Shown here one piece after another: positions 11,344 through 21,756 of a stretch of 64,000 bases of DNA (within the stretch, counting starts at the first letter, position 1; each line of letters starts with the position of its first letter). The notes under the pieces are model-generated. The model had not been told where the DNA came from. It saw only the letters and a list, made by a program, of their open reading frames with translations, and searched no databases. Origin of the DNA: Oscarella lobularis (lineage: Eukaryota; Porifera; Homoscleromorpha; Homosclerophorida; Oscarellidae); NCBI RefSeq assembly GCF_947507565.1, contig NC_089191.1:806001-870000 (forward strand). Reading direction: 5' to 3'. The translations under genes were made by a program, and so were the position numbers.

Positions 11344-12088
11344 TCACTTGGCCTTTTGCACGGGAAGATAGAGCTTGAACTCAGCCGGAAGTTCCTCTTC
11401 GGAATAGAGTCGATCCGAGAAATAGACGCGACGAATGCGACAGTTGGCGTGAATTTCGACTCGCAGCGTTTCGATGTAATTCGTTCCGTAAGCCCTTCTC
11501 GTAAAATCCGACAAATTAAACTAGGAAGGACCCCCCGTATATTAAAAATTCGAATTTATCCTCGAAAATTTTTTTGAGATACCTGAATTTGGTTCCAGCC
11601 GTCGTCTAAACGCATGGGCATTGTGCAGATGAAGGGCTTGACGCGCGTTGTCTTGGCGTAGTTGGATGCGCGAAATCGACGTTTTACGTCCTTATCGTCG
11701 AGCACTTGCACTTCGAACGTGAAATATTTCTTCAGATTTTTGATGATCATGACGAGAAAGGGCAGTTTGATGCCGAGCGTCTTCTTGGGATCGGCCGGTG
11801 ACGTGATGTAAGTCGTGCTGGAAAATTTCGCGTTATTTAGGCACTTTTCTTGATTTATTTCATTGTTTCGGCCTACCTTACGTTCGTTCCGGCTATTTCG
11901 AGAACGAGCGACTGAATATCGTTGTCCGTTATGCGTTTTATGTGCCCGTTTCGAACCTGAACGCGATAAATCGTCTCATTCGATTCGTAAGGGACCTCGC
12001 TCACCTCCTTGTCCCATATTTGCAGCGGTTTGCTACCGATGCTGTAAAGGATGGAGAGAAAGCCAGACTGGAAAGTGTTTTTGAACAT
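11344..12088 (-). CDS. CFAP20: CFAP20 (BUG22/GTL3), ciliary doublet-microtubule inner protein
   Basis: Four exons on the minus strand, almost identical to the family: [20 protein letters not shown] (start 12088), QIWDK then [21 protein letters not shown] after a short intron, TTYIT...[40 protein letters not shown], and the last exon [20 protein letters not shown] to [11 protein letters not shown] with the stop at 11344. The intron between the first two pieces is read-through open, so a naive frame contains about 17 extra residues. CFAP20 stabilises axonemal doublets and centriolar microtubules. It starts 103 bp from POP1 on the other strand and ends 170 bp from the TP53BP1 stop. Confidence 0.97.
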
Positions 12089-12191
12089 TTCTCCTCGATT
12101 AGTTGTGTTTGTTGCCTAGGACTTGCGAGGATGCGCACTGGAACAACTCCCGGCGGTTGCCAACCGCGCGTACCAACGCGCGCTATTCAAC
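12089..12191. promoter_or_regulatory. Bidirectional promoter CFAP20 / POP1
   Basis: A 103 bp gap lies between divergent start codons, so a shared promoter is the simplest reading. No specific element is recognised. Confidence 0.55.
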
Positions 12192-14325
12192 ATGGGACGG
12201 AAAAGAAAAGTAGTCGAAAAGAAAGCAGGGGAACGCGGCGATGCATCGAAAACAAAGCATTCCGTTCCCATCGGAGTTAACGTCGTCGAATATGCCGAAA
12301 CGAGAGCGCTGGAGATGAAAACAATGGCGGAGGCGATCCGAAGCGGCGGATCGGGCCGAAAACGAGCGTTCCAGACACTTCCGAGACACATGCGTCGACG
12401 TACGATGAGCCACAACGCCAAACGACTCCCGAAACGTTTGCAATCGCGCGCAAAACAAGAAGTAAGCGACTTCTCATCCTTCTCGTACCCGTATCTCATT
12501 TTTCATCAGATGAACGTCGACGAAACGGCGTCTAAGAAGTCGCGTCGGTCGCGTCGACGTTCCAAGTGGATTCGTTCCGAATTCGAAGGTCGCAATAGTC
12601 GCGAGGGCAAAAAATGGTTAGAAACCCATTTGTGGCACGCGAAAAGAATGAAAATGGGAGACGAATACGGATATCGACTGGCGCAAACGAGCAGCAGCAA
12701 ATGGGTTCGAAAAACGTATAGATCAATACGAGAACGATGTCTAATGCACGTGAGAGAGAGAACACCATAGTTCTATATAGACGAATCTAAGGGAGTGTTT
12801 TTAGGATATGTCTTATTATGGGTGTATTGAATTGGCTGGGAATCGTTCTGTTATTATAACGGAATTGAGACCAATGGTAGCTGATCAAAAGCTAGGTAAG
12901 TCTCTCTCTCTCTCTCTCTCTCTCTTAGTCTAAGTTACATGCCACTTCAATAATTCAATTTCTTAAGGGATTGACGTGTTGGAGGGAAGATGTGAAGGGG
13001 CCTATCTTTTTTACAAGAAAGATAGCAGCAATTTGATTGGTCCGTGCCAGTTGCTGTGGAGACCAGACTCTCTTCTTGATTCCAGTCAAGTTTGGCTTTG
13101 GTTTCATCCTGGATGTTTCCTTGAAGCTCTTCAAGAGATGCAGTCGGCTTTCTCCGGTTCTGACGTCACCGTGACGTCTCTAGAAAATCAATTGATACGA
13201 TTTCGATTGCTGGGTTTGAAATCGTGGGAAATTGCGCGAAACGCCTTAGCAGCGGATGGAGACGACGAGCTTCTGAAAAAAATTTGGAGAAGTGCAGTGA
13301 TTCCAGCTAAGCTCGCGATTGGATTAAACGTATTTGATCCTCGCATCGTCTCAGCTGAAAAGAAACTGAACGCAGAGACGACAGCAGAAGAAAACATCTT
13401 GTTACAAGATTTCAAGCAAATTCCAGTTTCAAATATCTGGAGTTCAGAATCAAGAGCGAAGGCCAGCGAAGAGAAAATTCCGAATCACGAAGCCGACGCG
13501 GCGAAATCGCGTCCTGGAGCCAAAATTCAGTCAATTCCTATTATGATAATTCAGCAGCATAGTCCACGTCTTGATCTCGCTTCAGGCATTGACGTCGTAG
13601 TTCCGTCAGGGTGGGGAATGTCGTTTTGGATGGCCTTTTTATTAGGAGGAGCAACGCCGGCCGCTCTATCGGCCATGGAACAGCTCAATGTCGAGTCGGA
13701 GACGCTTACCTTTCCGCGAGACTATCCGGACACGAAAGCAGGCAAAGAATGGGCTGTGAGAAAACGAGATGAAGAAGTGAAGAAATATTTTCTCCTTCCG
13801 CCTGCTAAGAGATCCAATTTCGCCGCCTTGGGCATCAAAACGCCGTTTCATGCCAACTGGGATGAAATTTCGGGGGAAATGAATAAGGGGCCCTTTCCTT
13901 GTGTTGCTAGGAAACGCGATTTGAACTCATTGTCCCTAGAAGGCGTTTTTCTTCCTGTTTGGTTTGAAATGCTAAGCGGAGTTGCTTCTTGGCTTGATCT
14001 CATTGCTCTTCCTAGTGAAGAGGATAGGGGAAAATTGAAGGCTGATCCGCGTTTTGTGGGTCCTCAGGAAACAGTGGTTGGGCATCGTCGATTGACGGTT
14101 GTAGATGAGTTTGGAGTTGGAGGTTTTAGTGGGGTATTGAGTCGAGATGTCATTGGGCATGTGACGTCGGCTGATTATCGTTTTAGTCGAGGAAGAGGAG
14201 CTGGGGTTGGGCTGTGTTTGGCCTCCGTTATATTGGAGTCTGCTAAGACTGATAGACCGTTATTGTTAGTGAGGAGCAGAGACTCGAACCAATATAGATT
14301 GGCTACATTCAAACTGTTTTGCTAA
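12192..14325 (+). CDS. POP1: POP1, RNase P / RNase MRP protein subunit
   Basis: Four exons with introns near 12460, 12749 and 12893 (the last begins with a (CT)n run). Diagnostic POP1 segments: RHMRRRTMSHNAKRLPKRL, KWLETHLWHAKRMKMGDEYG, YRSIRERCLMH, DMSYYGCIELAG, QLLWRPDSL...WLWFHPG, VVPSGWGMSFWMAFLLGGA, and the C-terminal HVTSADYRFSRGRGAGVGLC before the stop at 14325. POP1 is the large scaffold protein of RNase P and RNase MRP, which mature tRNA and rRNA. The start at MGRKRKVVEKK (12192) is preferred because it sits just beyond the divergent promoter; an in-frame ATG at 12123 is also open. The protein seems complete but shorter than human POP1. Confidence 0.95.
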
Positions 14326-14646
14326 TAATAAAGCAAATTCGCTGGGAGAATCTTCGAAGATTCGAATCGTTTTTGGTGTTCGTGCCTCTTCTATGCTTCT
14401 TTTAGCGTCTTTCAGAAGCGATTGCGCCTTCTAGAACGACCAATCGCGTCGGTTTCCAGAGGCCCACTTCTACCTTACTAGTAGATTCCTACCGCTGCTT
14501 AGGTACTCACTGAAGGCACATAATACCGAGAAAGAGCATTTGTTCTTCCTTGGGCCTGGAGACGACGCCATTGGAATCAGTACACTTTGTTGAAACGCTA
14601 CACATGCAGACAAAAACATCAATCAAAGTCAATGCTTGGGTTTCTG
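14326..14646. other. POP1 / CTHRC1-like convergent 3' interval
   Basis: An AATAAAG-type signal (around 14327) directly follows the POP1 stop. The rest has no gene-like frame. A TTCGAAGATTCGAATCG stretch near 14352 superficially resembles a tRNA B-box, but no cloverleaf can be built around it. Confidence 0.5.
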
Positions 14647-15495
14647 TCACTTTTGTGACTGGGGATATTCTTCAATCATTATGCGAGAAACAGACTTCCA
14701 TCCAGAGTAACGGTCGGAGGATCCATACCCCGGACAGTTTCCGACATGAACAGCTACCTTTATTGCTCCAGATGGAATATTTTCACAAAATCCCTCTATT
14801 TGGCGGTGTCGATGAGGATTGTCGTTGGTACCTTGAATATAGACAATCCCTTCGATCGTCATTGGTCCTGAACATTCCGCTCCATTAAAAGTGATGTACC
14901 AACGTCCACAGCAGGTACTACCAGGACAGTAAAGCGTTATAGGGGCAGCATACGCCACTCTAAGAGCGGTAGAAGAGTGACGTTTGTTGAAGATGCACTC
15001 CTAATGCAAACCAATTTTAGAGATATTGTTTTGGTGGCAAATTACTGTACCTGTATAAGACCTATATCTTTGCCTTCACCTCTATTCAGGACACACTGCT
15101 TCCAGTTGATAGAATTACCAGTATTATTTTCTCCGTTTTTTCCGTTTTCTCCTTTCTCGCCTTTTATTCCCATCTGTCCAGTTGGCCCCAAATTTCCCTT
15201 GGGTCCCGTCTTTCCAGTCGCTCCATTTTGACCTGTGTCTCCTTTAGTACCTTTCATTCCGTGACTTCCTTTCTGTCCTTGGAATCCATCTCTTCCTGGC
15301 AATCCATTGTGGCCAGGAGCTCCAGGAATTCCCGGGACTCCTGAACCGCCACAACCCTTTGTAAGACAAGTGTTTTGGCATTTGGTAAATAAATTGTAAT
15401 TAGAAAGCTACCTGATCTTTGGGGGAATTGCTCTCAACTATGTCGAGAAACAGAAGAACTGCAAACAAACACTGGAGAGTTGTAGTAGCAGGCAT
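14647..15495 (-). CDS. CTHRC1-like secreted short collagen
   Basis: Starts at about 15495 with a signal peptide ([20 protein letters not shown]). After an intron comes a short collagen triplet run ([19 protein letters not shown], continuing to [13 protein letters not shown]). The conserved globular domain of collagen triple helix repeat containing 1 follows: [17 protein letters not shown], then [47 protein letters not shown] and [14 protein letters not shown]. The Cys and Trp positions match vertebrate CTHRC1. Family knowledge: secreted modulator of collagen deposition and Wnt/PCP signalling. Three exons. It diverges from Src over a 435 bp interval. Confidence 0.9.
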
Positions 15496-15930
15496 TGTCT
15501 CTTGCTTACTGAAGTTGTTTGTTCTCACAACCTTACCCGTTTATATGTAGCCGATAGAAAACGGGTGTGGTGTCACCTTTTTGAATTTCATCAATGTTGA
15601 CGTCTTTTAACACTATATATCCGCTTTCTATTGCTTAGTTGAGTACAAATACAGACCATAAAAAGAAGTTTTGAGACGAAGCGTGGGGTACAAGAGCACG
15701 GTCACTCGTGCTCATTACATCATCAACGCCCGCTATCACGTGAAAATTGATATGAGATTCAAACTGGTTCAAACAAAATCAATAAATTCCACGTGCGGTT
15801 ATCCGGGCCCCCATTAATATGAACTCAAACCCACACCGTTTGTAAATACAGGGCGTGTCCTTCTGTTTTCCCTTCGTCCCCTTGCGCGCTCGTCCCCAAC
15901 CGCCCGTGGTGCTTTCACATACGCAAAACA
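15496..15930. promoter_or_regulatory. Divergent promoter region CTHRC1-like / Src
   Basis: 435 bp between divergent starts. There is CTATATATCC around 15610 and CACGTG-like sequences near 15737 and 15791 (E-box form), but no element can be assigned with certainty. Confidence 0.4.
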
Positions 15931-17828
15931 ATGGGCTGCTGCTGTAGCAAGAACGCGGACAGCGCAGCGAGCGCAGGAAACGGTCAAAAAGCGATGACGA
16001 GCCCACCGGGAGTGAGCGGTGGCGCGGGCGCGGGCGCGGGCGCGACGTCGACGGGACGCGCGCCGACCGACTCGCGCCCACCGGAGCCGGCTCCGCCGAT
16101 GACGGACGGCCCCTCGTCGGCGGGCCTTCCTCTATTCGTCGCCAAATACGACTACGAAGCGCGCACGGACGAAGATCTCAGTTTCAACAAAGGCGATCAT
16201 CTTTACATTATCGACAATTCGGAGGGAAACTGGTGGAAGGCGCGATCGAAACTCAGCGGGCGCGAAGGCTACATTCCCAATAACTACGTCGCTCCGGCGA
16301 AGACGCTCGACGCGCACGAGTAAGGAACAAGGAATTCTGGGGGGCCCCTTTGGTGGGTGGGGCCCTCTTATTGTTTTTCTTCCTTTTTCCTCCTCCTCCT
16401 AACACGATCGCGGTGCGTGCGAGTGCGTAGCGATTTCGAAAGTCGAGCGAACGATCGCGATTTTTTCCTTATCATCTCGACGTCGCGTCTCCCCGCGCTT
16501 CCGGTATTGACGCGCTAAAACCCGGTCGTATTGATGAAAGAGATAACCAATTGCATTCCACAAGTCAACAAAACAAACCCCCTATTACCTCTAAACGATC
16601 AATTTTTTTCGCGACCACGTGACCCTATTTATTTATTGATTTTCTCCCCTCCGCGCTTAGTTGGTTCTTCGGCAAAATCAAGCGTATCGACGCGGAGAAA
16701 ATGCTCCTGATGTCGATCAACATGCACGGGTCCTTTCTGATACGGGAAAGCGAAAGCAAACCGGGCGACTTTTCCCTATCGGTTCGCGACGGCGACACAG
16801 TGAAACACTATCGCATACGCAAAGTCGACCAAGGCGGTTTCTACATTGCGCGTCGCTCCGCATTCAACGACATCCCAGATCTAGTCGCGCACTACGAAAA
16901 AGACGCCGACGGCCTGTGCATCAATCTGAAGAAGTCATGCCAACGCGCGGAACTGCCCCAAACGGACGGCATGTCGCACAACACGACGGACGAGTGGGAA
17001 ATCCCGCGCACGTCCATCCGGCTCATGCGAAAACTCGGGCAGGGTCAATTCGGCGAGGTATTCGAAGGCCTGTGGAATAACACGACTCCCGTCGCCGTGA
17101 AGACGCTCAAGGAGGGATCCATGTCGAAGGAGGCATTCTTGGAGGAGGCTCACATCATGAAGAAGCTACGCCATCCCAAGCTCGTTCAACTCTACGCCGT
17201 CTGCACCGTCGGCGAACCCATCTATATTATGACCGAATTGATGAAGCACGGGTCTCTTCTCGATTATCTCCACGGCGAGGGACGCGCGCTAAAGATGCCG
17301 CAGCTCATCGACATGGCGGCGCAGGTTGCGTCCGGGATGGCGTACTTGGAGACGCAGAATTATATTCATCGCGATTTGGCGGCGAGGAATTGTCTCGTCG
17401 GCGAGAATCTCGTCACGAAAATCACCGATTTCGGCCTGGCGCGCGTCATCAGCGAAGAGGTCTACGAAGCGCACACGGGAGCGAAGTTTCCCATTAAGTG
17501 GACGGCTCCCGAAGCGGCCTTCTATAATAAGTTCTCGATTAAGTCCGACGTCTGGTCGTACGGGATCCTACTCACGGAATTGGTCACGTACGGGCGGATT
17601 CCGTATCCGGGTATGAGCAACGCCGAAGTGCTCGCGCAAATCGAGCGAGGCTATCGAATGCCGCAGCCGCACGGGTGCCCGGATCGATTGTACGAGGTCA
17701 TGATCGATTGCTGGAAGGATAGCGATATGGAACGACCGACGTTTGAGACTTTGCAGTGGCGTTTGGAGGAGTTTTTCAGCGAGGATGGAATCGGCGGGGG
17801 CTATCGCGAAGCTGAACAGTTTCATTAG
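15931..17828 (+). CDS. SRC: Src-family tyrosine kinase (SH4-SH3-SH2-kinase)
   Basis: Two exons, 15931-16319 and 16661-17828, joined in phase as AHDWFFGKI. The N-terminus MGCCCSKN has the Gly2 myristoylation site and palmitoylatable cysteines. A Gly/Ala/Pro-rich unique region leads to SH3 ([20 protein letters not shown]...NWWKARS...YIPNNYV), SH2 ([25 protein letters not shown]) and the kinase domain: [11 protein letters not shown] loop, VAVKTLK lysine, HRDLAARNC loop, DFGLARV, then a Y-E-A activation-loop tyrosine and [10 protein letters not shown]. The tail reads [12 protein letters not shown] tyrosine is present, but its context is not the usual Src-tail Csk site. A single 341 bp intron is far fewer than in bilaterian Src genes. 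Confidence 0.96.
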
Positions 17829-18154
17829 ATATACGCGCGCGTGTGTGTGTGTGATTGTTAATCTGTATTGATTTATTGTTTTTTTTGTTGTGTGTGGTCC
17901 CCCCCGTTTTTTTTTCAGCTGGCTTTGAAGATCAAGGCTAGCGCATTTGCGTTTTTTCGTTGGCGGTGACTGAACAGGATTTTTTTTGGTCATTATTTTT
18001 AGTACTGTACTACGGTCTAGCTAGTATTTATACTAACTAGGATAGCCTCACTCACCTGTAACCTGTACTGTTGAGACAGCGGAGTCAAAGACACTTAAGT
18101 TTTTTTAATGTTTTTTTTTTCAAGCAAACAAATCATGGGAGTGCAATTGGGTCT
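17829..18154. other. Src / RPS12 convergent 3' region
   Basis: Contains a short GT run (17838-17852) and T-rich tracts after the Src stop. No gene-like frame is seen. Both genes terminate here. Confidence 0.6.
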
Positions 18155-18866
18155 CTACTTCTTATTCAGATGATCCATGATCACTTCCAATGCCGGCGTC
18201 TCCTTTCCGTAATCCTATCCAACAACCCCAATCAATAAAATCTCAATAGTAATTATAAATTAAATTTTTAATTTTAAAAACTAATCAGTATATTTATTTC
18301 CGGATTATGGTTAATCCTCATTGATTCGCATCATCAGTAGAGGGAACCAAGACGTCATCACAAGCACACGGACGAATATTAGTTAATTTAATTTTTAATC
18401 TACGTTACCTTGACTACAACGCAGCTGCATCCGACGACTTTACGCGCTTTTCCCTCCTTGTCCATCTTGCAGAGTCCAGCCCATTCGCCCAGCTTCTTAC
18501 TGTCGTCCACGTGCAAGAGAGGAATGTTGTGCTCGGCGCACAGAGCCTCCACCAATTTGACGTACATTGGCTCGTCGCAGTTGCTCGCCAACACGCACAG
18601 ATGCGCTTGACGTCTGGGTTCGAGAGAAAATAGCATTCGTATCGAGAAATTCGGCTTCCCTTACTTGTCCAACGCTTTCGCGGCTTCGTGGAGGCCTCTG
18701 GCTAAGCCGTAGTGGAATAGAGAGGTGCGAAGGACCTCTTGAAGGGCTGTGTTGATGTCCATTTGGGGGCCGGCGGCGTAGGTGCTATCATCTCTGTTCG
18801 ACGGCAATTGTTAGCGGTTTGGATGCGAATGGACGCGACGACGGCTTACCCTTCCGCTTCAGACAT
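18155..18866 (-). CDS. RPS12: Ribosomal protein eS12
   Basis: Four coding exons on the minus strand: MSEAEG (start 18866), [21 protein letters not shown]...[27 protein letters not shown]...[14 protein letters not shown]...[11 protein letters not shown], and [19 protein letters not shown] with the stop at 18155. All are canonical eS12 segments of the small ribosomal subunit. A splice acceptor sits only three bases before the ATG, so there is probably a 5' UTR intron (around 18870-18960), as is common for ribosomal protein genes. Upstream to 19256 I see nothing else coding. Confidence 0.97.
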
Positions 18867-19256
18867 GTTCTAGTAACGGAAGTCCTCGCTAAGAGAAGAA
18901 AAACGAGATCAATTGACGTAGGATTGGCGAGAAAACGACGGATCGAACACACTCACATGATAGGGAATGGCCAGATAATCCGGGAAGTGCCCTCCTCTCA
19001 CGCGCCGTCATGGAGTCCACGATTTCGTCTACAATTCCAGCTCAATGAAGCGTCCGATTCTCTCGGACGGTCATTTTTCATCGCAAAGTGTACGCTGGAC
19101 GCGATATCTTGGCCGAAAACAGCCGTTTCGAGCTAGAATAGGAAACGACGCTAAAAATAAGCATGATAACACCAAAAACGATTAACATCTTCAGCGAAAT
19201 TTAGTCAGAAAAAGAGCGAAAGCCAGCAGCTCAGCCATTCATACACTGTACCCTCT

Positions 19257-20294
19257 TCACTTCTTGAGAAGATTTTCAATGAACTTGACCCAGTCTTCCA
19301 TGTCAAAGTTCTCTGTACGGCGCAATTTGTTTTCACAAAATCAATTATTTCTTGTCGAAATCACCTGCTTCGGCAACGAGAATTCTGTTGACAACGAAAG
19401 AGGGCGTATCGTTTATTCCTCTTTGAGATGCGGTTTTCCAGGCTAGAATTGCAGTCTCCGTTATGGAATCATTAGTGAAACCGCTTGCAATTCTAGAGAA
19501 GAAAAGTGAGGATAAATTATAAATATTGGCACTTTTACTCTTTGGCAGTGATTCCCAATTTTCCTGATTCGACAATCTGCGCTATCAGATTCATCACTTG
19601 AGGCTCAGTCATATTGACAGCCCCTGCTTTCATTTCTGTGGGAGAACAAGGCTCAATAGAATATGGAACGACATAGAAAAACCATACTCTCTTGTTGCTC
19701 AAACATCTAACAAATCATCAGGTTAGAATAATTAATTTAAAGTACTCTTATTCTAAATGTACCAGTGAAACGAAATCCTTGTAAGCACTCGGATGAGTAG
19801 CGATGACGGTCTCGGCTGCTTGCGTGGCAAAGAATGCGTCATGGTGAAATCTATTTAGGTGCAAGCTAAATCAGCACGCTCCAAGGAGAAAACGTTTACG
19901 GAAGAGGAAAGAGATGCAAAATGACGGTAAGCTGGCTTTTGTATTGGGTCATCAACTAAGCAAAAGACGAATTTTCAAGGAGCCATTTCAGCATGTGTAC
20001 TAACTGTATTACTTTTTGAAGCGTGGGCCAGCTAGCCTTAGAGTCTGGACACAAGCTAAGAGAAGCCAATGCAGAAAGTCATCTCTGCATTACATATGCA
20101 GGCGTACAGATCATAGTAGGCTTCCAGGACAATAGTAGAGCCCTGCTGCAGAGTGTACCCTTGGGGAATTAACATACTGTCCCTCAATTGAACTTGAACA
20201 CCGTAGTGCATCTACCGGTGGGACGAGCTGGCACGTGCGTTTGGCTTGCAATGATAGGGACAAAGGCAAGTGCAACAAGAAGCATGGCGTTCAT
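19257..20294 (-). CDS. Secreted thioredoxin-fold (DsbA-like) protein, paralogue 1
   Basis: Signal peptide MNAMLLVALAFVPIIASQ (start 20294), then an intron after PARPTG, MLIPQGYTLQQGSTIVLEAYYDL, CPDSKASWPTLQKV, HHDAFFATQAAETV, VNMTEPQVMNLIAQIVESG, IASGFTND...AILAWKTASQRGINDTPSFVVNRI, and the last exon FDMEDWVKFIENLLKK. The YDL-CPDS-WP pattern and C-terminal cis-proline (DTPSFVVN) place it in the widespread eukaryotic DsbA/thioredoxin_4-like family. Only the single Cys of CPDSKASW is visible where oxidoreductases have CXXC, so a disulfide-exchange function is doubtful. Substrate unknown. It has the same intron phases and exon order as its neighbour upstream at 20395-21492, so the two are a tandem duplication. 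Confidence 0.8.
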
Positions 20295-20394
20295 CGTCAA
20301 TGAAGTCTTGTGACAATCTCTCGTCTCGTGACAATCGTATGTCACGTGTATGCTAATCATGCAAACTAGCTAACGCAACTAATAAGTCATAAAT

Positions 20395-21492
20395 TCAATA
20401 GATTAGGGTCGCTTTTAACAAACTCTCAATAAACTTGATCCAATCCTCTTTGATGAAAGTGCCTAATTGCATAGCCAAAGCCAAAGTCAGTATATTGGAC
20501 TGTATTTCTTTGACTTACTGGCATTCGGAACTTCGACACCATTGACAATAAATTCGGGAGTTCCAGTTATCGATTGAGCTGCTGCGTACTTCCACGACAT
20601 AACTGACAGCTCGTAGACGTGATTGTCCTTAAATCCAGCAAGCACTCTACGTATATATGTATGCAAATCATAAAATATGTGTGAAGTTTTCTCCTACTGA
20701 GATTCTGTGAGGCCAAGTTTTGCTGATGAAACTAATTCAGCAATACTCTCTTTGACTTGAGTCTCACTCATATTTACTGAGCCAGTGGTGAGATCTAGAA
20801 ACAAATGTAGCATTATTACCGTGGACTAAATACGACATGTACCTTTCTGGTTCTTGAGAATCTGCCAAGTGAAATAAATGGTTATAAGCAGATATCAATC
20901 AAAACATTCTTACCAGTGTGACAAACGATGAATAGACAGATGGTTTGCATTTCGTTAACATCAATTGATGCGCTGTCTGAGCGACAAAGAACGACTGATG
21001 ATTAAACCTGAGAAAAATCAATTTCCGACGTATCAACAACAAATAATTCAAGTAATTAAGGCACGCACGGAAGCGGGAACATGTGAATTTTGAGAGTCAC
21101 TTTCCCCACGTACTGCTTCGCCACCTGGAAAAACAAACACTTCCGTAATATTTCTACGTCATGCATATACGTCATCTGACGCTTTGCAGAACGGGCCAAT
21201 TCGCCTGGCATTCGGACGAAAGACTACGCAGAAAAGACTCGAGCACTACAAAACTGCTGCTCTTGTGACCTACAGGTCGTAGAAGGCGTCGATGACGATG
21301 TTGGAGCCGTTTTGGAGAGTGTAGCCTTTTGGGGGAGGCAAAAGGAGGCTGAGCGGCGAAAATGAGGCGCGTTTGGAACCTACCCAAAGGACGCGAGGGA
21401 ACGGGAGTCTGCGCAGAGGCACGTTCGAGAAGAAGAACGACGGTGAAGAGGAAAAAGAAGTGCATAAGGCTATTTCCGGTAGTACAAAACAC
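20395..21492 (-). CDS. Secreted thioredoxin-fold (DsbA-like) protein, paralogue 2
   Basis: A hydrophobic signal segment (MHFFFLFTVVLLLERASAQ) follows an upstream in-frame ATG at 21492. It continues PSRPLG, intron, KGYTLQNGSNIVIDAFYDL, SSECQANWPVLQSV, QYVGKVTLKIHMFPLP, NHQSFFVAQTAHQLM, VNMSETQVKESIAELV, VMSWKYAAAQSITGTPEFIVNG and TFIKEDWIKFIESLL, with the stop at 20395. Every exon has a counterpart in paralogue 1, 101 bp downstream. The active-site region has one Cys (ECQANW), not CXXC. The CaMK-like kinase starts 264 bp away on the other strand. Confidence 0.8.
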
Positions 21493-21756
21493 GTCACAGG
21501 CGTACGCACGCTACTAAATTTTTCTTCGGCGAACTTTATCGTCTCATTTACACCCCATTCAGGGCCTCGACCTTTCACATTTGATTTCTGATAGCCGCGC
21601 ATTCTTTCTAGGAACGTTGGCGTGGACCACACAAAGCAGTGCTTCCGTGACGTGACGTCAGCCAACGTCACACCCCCGTACATCCTTTACAGAAGAAGAC
21701 GACGGAACGAAACGCTTGGCATTCCATTCCGCGCTGTCCACTCGCGCAGAGCAAAC

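Noticed and set aside
14340-14370. tRNA gene suggested by a GATTCGAATC B-box-like string
   Set aside because: No acceptor stem, A box or cloverleaf could be found around it.
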